Below, one piece after another: positions 56,701-64,000 of a stretch of DNA of 64,000 nucleotides. The stretch covers positions 8,786,571-8,850,570 of the forward strand of contig NC_033623.1 of NCBI RefSeq assembly GCF_001540865.1, written 5' to 3'. Each line of letters begins with the position of its first letter. Position 1 is the first letter of the stretch. The DNA comes from Ananas comosus. Taxonomy: Eukaryota > Streptophyta > Magnoliopsida > Poales > Bromeliaceae. The notes under the pieces were generated by a model. It was not told the DNA's origin and did no database searches. It worked only from the letters and a program-made list of their open reading frames with translations. Made by a program: the position numbers and the translations under genes.

Positions 56701-58900
56701 GGACCCGATCGTGTCAGGACCCCCGCTGTGCGTTGATCTTGGTGGGTCCCTTACCGCGGCAGTTGTTCACGGCAAGTGGCAGGTGACTTATGTGTGGCCA
56801 GGAGGGCCACTTCAGCTCGGACTTGTCGAGGGCCCGCGGCCTAGCGCCATCTTCAGCATTCCGCACAGCCTCGCCGGTCCAGTCAGGGGAGATTTCTGCG
56901 CAATCACAGGCTGGGCGGCCGCCAGTTATCGCGGGCAGAACGGAGGGAGGTAGACAGGCCCCGAGCGGCGATTACGCGGCCAGACTGGGAAGGCGATTCG
57001 CGGCTATGCGAGAGTGACCCGGATAACATCTATAATGAACGCCCGAGCAATCATCCTTGGCAGGTTCATTTACGTGTATGGTCTGAGCTAGAGCTTTGTT
57101 TGATACTCGGCTTGCATCGCATTTCATTCATTGATCGGTTATTGTTTGCGAGCGCAATGCATACACTTGTATCTTTGTTGCATCCGGGTTCGGAGTTTTC
57201 CCGATCATTCTTTGCATTCGAGATAGTTTTGCCACGTTGCCCGTACGGCTCTTGGAGATTTGGATCTGCCCGTGGATTGCTAGCTTTTGATAACTCGGAG
57301 AGGTTTGATGTGTTTGGAGCATGATGAGCTTGACTACGATATACCCACTATCGATAGTAAAGAAATGACGGTGACAATTTAGAGAGCCGGCATGGCGGAG
57401 TTATGTACGAGGATCCAGGTTAGCTATTGCGATGAACATTAGTTTCTCGCAGCTCTCGGCAAGTTATTAGTAAGGCTTGCGTTGCCTATTTGGCACTATT
57501 GTGTGGGGGTGAGGATGAGCCCTAGGATTGAGGATATTCGTGTCAGAATTTGGATGACGTGTTCCCAGCGGAGTTCAGAATGCTCCTCGATAGGGAGATT
57601 GAGTTTGTGGTGGATCTCGCCCAGGGACTCCCATCTCAAAGCGCCCTATAGGATGGCACCGGGAGTTGAAGGAGGTGTGTGTGGATCTCCCCGGTCCTCC
57701 ATGTACAAGGGTTTTCGTGAGACCGAGTGTGTCACCTTGGGGAGCACGCAGGTGTTTGTTTGTGAAGAAGAAGAGATGGATTCACTTCGTTATGTGTTGG
57801 CATTATCGTGAACTTTATAATAGTCACGATAAGACAAGTATCTTACGAGGATTGAATGATTATTGATCACTTCAGGGATTGCGTATATTCCAAGCATTCG
57901 ATTGCACGTGGGACTCAACAGTGATGGATCAGACTGAGACGGTGTCGAAGACGGCTTTTTAGACACTGTAGGACATTATGAGTTTACGTTTTATGCCGTT
58001 TGGGTTACTATGCCCCGGCCTAGTTTATGGATCTGATGAACGCCCACTGTTCCAGCTTATTTAGACATGGGTTCGTTGTGGTGTTTTCGACGCACTCTTT
58101 AGTGTATTTCTCGGATCTAGTGACGCGGATAGTGGAAATGATGACTGATACTTCAAGCCTGCTCGTTGAAAAGAAGCTCTACGCCACAGTTGAAGAAGTT
58201 GATTTTATGCTTAGAAGGTGGCACGTTTTAGCAATGTGACTTTCACAGGATCAGCATAGCCTGATGGCACCCGAGGAAATTGAAGCTTCAAGGATTGCGA
58301 GGCGACGGTGTGACGAGATTCGAGCTTCATTGGTTTGGCGGGCTACTACGACGGTTTGTTCGAGGGATTTGCTAGTTGTTACTCCGTCACGAGTGCTCAT
58401 CGCACCAAGGAATAAATTCATTTGAATGATGCGTGTGAAAAGAGCTTCCAAGGTTGAAGCGAGATTTGACAATTGCCCGATCTTTACCTTGCGATCTGGC
58501 GCAGGTATGTGATTTTTTGTGAGTTCTTTAGATGGATTGGCTGTTGTTTCATGCAAGGACGTGAGAAAGTGACATCGCGTATGAATCCCGCCAATTGAAA
58601 TTATAGGAATTACTCCTACCACGGATTTGGAGTTAGAGCGGCCGTAGTCTATGATTGAAGCACTATGCGCCATTACCTTTGGCGAAGCAGTGGAAGTATA
58701 TACGTCACAAAAGCTTAGATCTATGCTAGAAGGAAGTTGAATTGAGGACGCGCAGATGGTTGGAGCTACTCGAAGGATTCATGATTTGCATGCTTTTACC
58801 ACACGGGCAAGAGTAACGTCAAGTGGGGATGACTACGTCGGAAACGACGGAAACTTAGCGATGCTTGTGTTACCTCAATCCAGTATATTGGAATTCTTCT
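56700..58900 (+). pseudogene. pol: Element C zinc knuckle, protease, RT and RNase H traces
   Basis: CGQEGHFSSD near 56792 is the second zinc knuckle; a corrupted [10 protein letters not shown] at about 57100-57137; protease strands to 57340; RT landmarks [10 protein letters not shown] near 57590, KAPYRMAP at about 57635, SVSPWGA near 57725, [10 protein letters not shown] remnant near 57890, MPFG near 57995, a corrupted FIDDILVYS near 58085, then RNase H traces (HDLEL, LWRHYL) to 58700 and ELLKD-like sequence near 58770. The order matches element B pol exactly. Cut by the gap. Confidence 0.65.
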
Positions 58901-59000
58901 NNNNNNNNNNNNNNNNNNNNNNNNNNNNNNNNNNNNNNNNNNNNNNNNNNNNNNNNNNNNNNNNNNNNNNNNNNNNNNNNNNNNNNNNNNNNNNNNNNNN
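58901..59000. other. Assembly gap, 100 N
   Basis: 100 N. A frame translating through it is meaningless. Confidence 0.95.
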
Positions 59001-59575
59001 GGGAAAGTGAAGAGAGAGAGAGAGAGGTGGTATACCTCTCTAATACCCTATATGGCGCATTTTGACATAACCCTCCACCTTTTTCACTCTCAACTCGCCC
59101 TTAGCTGGGCATGGTTTTCGCCCAGAAGGACAGTCTCCGCGACCTAGGACCTAGTCCCCGAAAGCTCCGCCGCGCATGTCACTCGTTGGGAACGGTCTCT
59201 CCTCGGAAGACCGTCCTTGGAGCAGGACCGGTTCCTCGCAGAGAGCGAGTTCCCGAGAGTTGGGATTTCGGGAACTTAGCCTTTGTTGGACTCTTCTCGC
59301 TGGTGTCGACACGGGACCGGTCCCTCTTCTGTTCAGGGACCGGTTGCATCAGCAATCCCTGAACCCTCAGGCGATGGCGACCGATCTACTGCACTGCCAG
59401 GACCTGGTCCCAAGAGCAAAACTGCCAATTAAGTGCAGATTTGCATCTTTTGCTCTGCGGACTCCCTTCCAATGCACTTTTGGTTTCGTTGCTCCTTAGC
59501 TTTCCAAGCTTACACTCGAAATTAGTCGATTCTGACGAAGTCAACTCTCGGATTTCGGATGAATGCAGCCGGCAA
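59001..59575 (-). repeat. F-family LTR fragment (U3 end), truncated by gap
   Basis: Matches 9850-10440 and 43255-43850: CT-rich run, CTCTAATACCCT, ACCGGT-type cassette (corrupted, with a clean pair GGGACCGGTCCC/GGGACCGGTTGC near 59310-59345), GATTTTGCTCT and TCTCGGATTTCG. The LTR terminus is not canonical; it fades into GAATGCAGCCGGCAAGG around 59560-59580. Confidence 0.65.
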
Positions 59576-60640
59576 GGTTAGGTTGATGAAAGAAGACGGC
59601 GAAGTTGTCCATGGCGTCGATATCTAGGAGTGAGGACGTCGTGCGTTCACGCAGCATCCGCAGAGTCGGTGTGTGTACCTACGTACCGCGTCGTCATCCC
59701 GATGACATCCCCTTCTCCTCCGGCACCGAGCGCTCGACGAGGATGCGGAAAAGAGCGGGTGGCCGATAAGATCGAAGCTGACCAAGGTACGGTGGGATTG
59801 TCGACATAGACGGGTGCCGGTCTGAGCGGCACGACGTCCAAATGTCGGTTGACGATCGCTGAGGCGCGTCGAATTTTGGACTCCTCTAACCGCTGTGCCA
59901 CATAGTTGTCGTCTTCGTGCGTGGCGAATCACGACGATCCGCAAGCGGTGCGCGGATGACGGCTGATGCTGAGAGGGAAGTAGAATTTATAGAAGCCTCT
60001 TTTTAGAGAAGTGCTGCTCGTAACGCGAACACATGTGTGAGCGGAAGGAAGAAGTTGGTTTAAAGCACCAAACCCTTCCTTGGATCGGACCCTCCCAAAG
60101 CATCGCTATGGAATGGAGATGAGGGTACCGCGCGGTCAAGGTTGTCGGGCGTAGTTTCGGCCTGCCAATTCAGCTCCGCACGAGGTAGAGCAGCGGCTCG
60201 TCCCGCTGACGGCGCGTACCGCTCTCACGACACAAACCACGGATCGTTGGGTTAGTTATTGCGAGCTCCACAGCCGAACCCGGCATCGCGCGTCGCCTTC
60301 CCGTCCACGGAACGGCCGTCGTTCATCCCTAAGACGCGGAGGACCGCGGAGGATCTACGCATGTAAGAACTCGCGGCGCCGTGCTTCCCCATGCTGACGG
60401 CCGCATGTCCTTGTCAGCATCGGTTGGCTGTTTAGCGTGTCCTGCTACGGCTGAGAAGGTCGTAGGACGGATGGCCGATGCTGACCGGGGAGGACGGTGG
60501 AGAGCTCCATGTCTCTCAGGAGGGTTCGTCGACGAACTCGGGGGCAGGAGGCGGAGGAGGGCACGACGACGACCACGTACGAGCCAGGGCGTCTGTACAG
60601 GAACGTGAGAGGATCCCGACGCCGAGTGCTGATGATGGAT
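59576..60640. other. GC-rich stretch of unknown nature, possible host-gene fragment
   Basis: Unlike the surrounding repeats it has high GC and several frames of 75-107 codons on the minus strand (59624-59944, 59647-59901, 60445-60777) and plus strand (60381-60608). None shows a domain I recognise, and overlapping open frames in GC-rich DNA are expected by chance. Not similar to any LTR in the window. It could be a captured or decayed host exon. Confidence 0.35.
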
Positions 60641-61522
60641 TGGTTTTTTTTTTTTTTTTTACAAAGAGGAGGGGAGGAGAGAAGGCGAAGCTTTGTCATT
60701 GATGCTACATCATGGGAGAAAAGAAAAGTTATTTTACACCTTTTTTCTATTCTTTCGTGAAGAGGGGAAAATAGCAAGACAGGTGTCTTTTTTTTTTGTT
60801 GAGAGCGTAGGTTAGAGAAGTTGAAAAAGCTAGTCCTCTTTTAAAGTGGGTTCCAAATGACTATTTACTGGAACCTAAACTTATAACTACTTGGAATTGT
60901 TCTCTTCATTTTTTTTTTTTTAGACATGCCCAGATGTATGGAGTAGTGGATGTGGGAGTGTGGAAGTTGGCGTATCGAATAGGATATGATATTGCAACTT
61001 AACCTCTTAATTTGCTGTATATTATTTTTCTTAGTTATAGCATTTTAAACAGACTAATAAAAAAAATTAATAAATAAACATTAAATATATATTGATATAA
61101 AAGCAACGCGCTAATGTGCTATTTGTTATATTGGAATATCCAATGCCCTATTTCAAAAGTTGGATTCAATTTTCTCTATGTCACCTATGCATAGATCATC
61201 TCTATACATGTTCCTATTCAAATTTTCTTCTTTCTTTCTTTCTTTTTTATTTTCTTTTTTTTTTTTTGCTTTAAAAATGCCCCCACCTTTCAACTTGGAT
61301 TGATTAAAACAGGCTGGAAAAGGTGCTTAATCTCTTGACATGATTCAACTTTCATATCGCCATCAAGGTCAACATCATAAGGTCACAGCGTTACCTTATA
61401 CCGATGGCCTAGATCTTTTTATGCTTTATGATATGTCAACCTCTTTGATGTTTATATATATATATATTATATATAATATATTTTATATATACTATATATA
61501 TATATATAATTATATATATATA
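60641..61522. other. AT-rich intergenic DNA with poly-T and TA tracts
   Basis: Contains T-runs at about 60644-60660, 60789-60799 and 60908-60920, a CTTTCTTT pyrimidine tract at 61228-61270 and a (TA)n region at 61450-61522. No gene recognised; a 61-codon frame at 61340 ends in TA repeat. Confidence 0.5.
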
Positions 61523-61738
61523 TAGAGTTGCTAGCTATGATACTTTTACAAAGTATCACCTCATGGTGCATTAGGTTCTTAAGCCATTGAATCTACTTTT
61601 TATTATTAATAGCCCTTGGATTAACATTTCACTACCCCCTACCACCATCATTTCAACTCACATCTCTCCATCCAAGTTGGCTAAAAACACAAAGTATCAC
61701 GCCCAGGATACTTTACAAGTATTCTAGCCCTACTCTAT
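61523..61738. mobile_element. MITE-like element in TA repeat
   Basis: About 216 bases with imperfect terminal inverted repeats: left AGAGTTGCTAGCTATGATAC and on; right end reversed reads AGAGTAGGGCTAGAATACTTG and on. Both arms then hold (A)AAAGTATC blocks. It sits between TATATATA runs on both sides, consistent with a TA target as in Tc1/mariner-like MITEs. No coding capacity. Confidence 0.55.
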
Positions 61739-61978
61739 ATATATTATATAATATATATTATATAAAACCATATATATATACTATATATTATTATATATAT
61801 ACTATATAAGATTGTACCCAATCCATCAATAAAGTAGGTTGATTACTACATCCAAATTGGTTTTATGGATCTCCACACTGAGAAACTCCAAAGTTTTTTT
61901 TTTACGGATATTTTATTTTTGGATCATAACTTTTACTCATCCATTTCATACTGCTAATCTTTTTCTTTCGTAGATCAT
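61739..61978. other. AT-rich leader before PMD-like gene
   Basis: TA-rich to about 61808, then ordinary AT-rich DNA. No promoter motif can be assigned with confidence. Confidence 0.35.
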
Positions 61979-62570
61979 GCCGAAAAAAAAGAGCGACACC
62001 ATTAATTATCCAGATGATAAAGCTTTAGGTGTGCTTTTAGAGGTCTTTCTTGAATGTCTCTTCACCTCAATATTTGTGATGTTCCGCCGAGAACCCGTAA
62101 TCCCTTGAGCACCTATGTTAAGAAATGGGCGTATTTAGCGAAAAAAACAGTTATTTAGGTCGTTTTGGAGAATTGCGATTTATGGCTTCGATGGTGATGG
62201 ATGATGTATATATTATTGCCAATTTGGTCCCCCAAAGGAAGAGACACATTACCATTCTCTTGGAATAAGATAACTTCATGTTAGTCCTATGTGTTGGCAC
62301 GTTTCGTGGGTTCGAGTCGGAGTTTGAAGAAGTCGAGAGCGGCTATGAATCGAAGAATCCAAGACTTCGAAGATCAGAACAGGACGCAAAACACGCTTAA
62401 AACATGAATCCACGATGCCTTAGGTATAAGCTTGTAAATCTTGTTTTGGTCGATTCATACTTAATTATATGATTTTGAAATCATGTTTCAAGTATGTAAT
62501 TTATTAGAAAGTTTCTTAAGAGCCTTGTAAAACTCCGAACAATGCATTCAGCGAAATTGCCATTGTTGCT

Positions 62571-62785
62571 ACCGGTACAAGAGTTTGTCTCGTTAGCGGT
62601 CAGCCATCAGCGTTTCCGCGCAGAAGTTTTGATGGTTGCTCCGGTACAACCATCACAGGCCTGTCCAGGTACAAGTCCTGTTCCGGTACAAGATTGCACG
62701 TTCTCCAAGGTACAAGCTTCGCCAGAAAAAAAAAATTCCGTCAGATGGTGCTACCTCGGACGATTTCCTTGTTCCGTACAGGTGT
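62571..62785. promoter_or_regulatory. Decayed TGTACCGGTACA cassette in copia solo LTR
   Basis: One intact TACCGGTACAA at 62570-62580 and CCGGTACAA, CCAGGTACAAG, TCCGGTACAAG, AAGGTACAAG and TCCGTACAGG remnants from 62640 to 62782. The sibling copia LTR at 26271 has the GGGACCGGTCCC version in the same place. Confidence 0.5.
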
Positions 62786-62836
62786 GATTTATGGAAAGAA
62801 ACTTTCTATTCTACTGCCGTTTTGCATTCTAAAGTC

Positions 62837-62844
62837 TATAAATA
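62837..62844 (+). promoter_or_regulatory. TATA box of second copia solo LTR
   Basis: TATAAATAAGCTATAGGGG, nearly identical to 26826 onward, about 50 bases after the cassette. Confidence 0.6.
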
Positions 62845-64000
62845 AGCTATAGGGGTTCTCTAACTGATTAAAGATAGTAAGTAATAGCATGTTTGAGAAA
62901 CCGTAGAGGCTAGTATTTCGTTCTAAACCTATTTTCTTACAAATTAGCTCTTTAGATCAAATCGAGATAACGTTTCGCATTCGTATATGTCGATTTGATC
63001 TAGTCTTCGCTTGGAGTTGTATTCCCGGTTTTCTACGTACTCTAAGCGAAGGATCACCATAATCATGTATGCTCTTCATGAACGGCGTCGTGGATCGCTC
63101 GGTGTGAACAAAGGCGGTTCGTGTATTCGGATGTTGTGCCGTCGTGGATTCGGTAGCGTCGTGATTCGGCGGTGCATTGAAGCCTTCGTGGTAGTCGAGT
63201 GAGGACGTCGTGGATCGAACGGCGAGGCGGTGTGGAAACCCGGAGGGTTGGATACTCGCCGCCCGAAAATTATAGGAGGTTAAGAGAGGTTGAGTCCGGG
63301 TGGAGTCGCGTACATCACCTTTGTACATCCTTTCTCTTAGTGAATTAGTTTTCGCGTGTTGGTCCGTGCGGTTTGTTCTCCAAGTTGTGAGTTTCCCACG
63401 TAAATCTCGGTGTGCTTTTTATTTTCCGCATTTATTTTTATTGCATCGAGATTTGTGGTTTTTGGCCGTTCACCTATTCACCTCCCTCTAGGTGATAGAT
63501 ACAATTTAGATAGATCCGTGGGCTCCTCAAAACTTTCACTCAATAATCATCCAGGCTGGTGTGGAATGAGTAGATTTTTTGGAGATAGCATTGAGGTAGA
63601 AGGTTTGATTGAATGGGGAAATTATATTCTCTCTCATTATACAACTCAGTTACGTCGTGCTGGCATTTTGGGAGGTATTGTAGCTTCGCGTGGGAAATAC
63701 AATAAAAATATTAATATCATTAAGGCATTGGTGGAACTATGGTGTTCAGAAACGAACACTTTTCATCTTTTATATGGTGAGGTTGGAATTTCTTTATGGG
63801 AAATTAGAGAACTTAGTGGGCTTCCAATTATCGGTGATATGTATGATAAGTATATCCCACCAAATTCTGAACTTTATAACAAAAACAATTATCCTAATTG
63901 TGTTAGGGAGCTTCTTGATATTTATCAATGGCTTATAGCTCGATCTTCTAATAAGCGTGTACGGTATGACTTATGGGTGAATTTCTTTTACACAAGTTGT

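Larger units (their letters stand above)
52622..58900 (+). mobile_element. Element C: Ty3/gypsy chromovirus, truncated by gap
   Basis: 5' LTR 52622-55228, primer site 55238-55249, recognisable gag and pol up to RNase H at 58900, where a 100-N gap starts. LTR start and leader match element B closely. Indels are dense throughout, in the same way as in 31.8-43 kb, so its true coding state cannot be judged. Confidence 0.75.
62292..63538 (+). mobile_element. SIRE-type copia solo LTR inside PMD-like gene
   Basis: Starts TGTTGGCACGTTTCG; ends with the same tail as 26271-27492: CTCGGTGTGC, CACCTATTCACC(T/C)CCCTCTAGGTGA, GATCC(G/T), then CTTTCA. The end is set by alignment to the other copy; no clear target duplication was seen, so boundaries are uncertain by up to about 20 bases. 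Confidence 0.65.
61979..64000 (+). pseudogene. Plant mobile domain (PMD)-like gene, interrupted and incomplete
   Basis: The upstream part opens at ATG 61979 (MPKKKSDT) and shows, in shifting frames, RNPLSTYVKKWAYL and ASMVMDDVYIIANLVPQRKR up to 62291. After an inserted copia solo LTR, a clean frame runs from about 63525 to the window end and includes GWCGMSRFFG, LVELWCSETNTFHLLYGE, ISLWEIRELSGLPIIGD and WVNFFYT. The block W-C-x-E-T-N-T-F-H, then G-E-x-x-I-S-L, then L-x-G-L-P-I-x-G is the signature of the plant mobile domain (PF10536), found in MAIN-like host proteins and in transposon-encoded proteins. Role is unknown; context (all transposons) favours the transposon-encoded kind. The 5' part has stops, so this copy is broken. 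The 3' end is outside the window. Confidence 0.55.

Noticed and set aside
58756..59065. Open frames across the 100-N gap
   Set aside because: They translate unknown bases.
60445..60777. 110-codon minus frame and 87-codon plus frame
   Set aside because: Overlapping frames on both strands in GC-rich DNA next to a poly-T run; no recognisable domain.

Overview
The window is plant nuclear DNA made almost entirely of transposable elements stacked inside one another. Ty3/gypsy chromovirus gag-pol remnants (Tekay/Del-like), a CACTA element with a plant Ptta/En/Spm-type transposase, Mutator-like (MULE) exons, a plant mobile domain (PMD) reading frame and SIRE-type copia solo LTRs all point to a flowering plant, probably a monocot with a repeat-rich genome. 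A bromeliad such as pineapple would fit, but the sequence alone does not prove the species. No intact host gene, rRNA, tRNA or CRISPR was found.

Layout. 1-1591 holds broken exons of a MULE transposase (minus strand). A CACTA element enters at 1592; its transposase gene (minus strand) is split by a large Ty3 element, A (3822-21465, plus strand). Both LTRs of A carry a further solo LTR: 7077-10455 (minus, TSD CTACC) and 16922-19382 (plus, TSD CCAAG). The CACTA transposase resumes at 21466. A third solo LTR of the same kind, E (23195-52365, TSD AACAT/GACAT), has been split by two elements: B (23979-35563, plus strand, gag-pol, with a SIRE solo LTR in its 5' LTR, TSD ATGTT) and D (40646-50706, minus strand, gag but no recognisable pol). 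A third gag-pol element, C (52622-58900, plus strand), runs into a 100-N gap. After the gap come an LTR fragment, a GC-rich stretch of unknown nature, AT-rich DNA with a MITE-like element, and a broken PMD gene interrupted by a second SIRE solo LTR (62292-63538).

Assembly quality is uneven. About 31.8-43 kb, 49.6-50.7 kb and 52.6-59.5 kb are full of small indels, and a 25-N gap (37686-37710) is flanked by two noisy copies of the same 5 kb. This looks like unmerged long-read gap filling rather than biology. A single N at 47844 separates two identical 98-base copies.

Most interesting signal. LTRs of several families, Ty3 and Ty1 alike, carry a U3 cassette of repeated palindromes with an ACCGGT core, often paired about 20-22 bases apart. 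There are two versions, GGGACCGGTCCC and TGTACCGGTACA, and related LTRs can carry either. In the copia LTRs the cassette lies just upstream of a TATA box. It looks like a modular regulatory cassette exchanged among, or convergently acquired by, unrelated retrotransposons. Second, element D resembles the gag-only TR-GAG class. Third, the premature stops in element A are all TAG or TGA, as expected from C-to-T decay at methylated CHG and CG sites.
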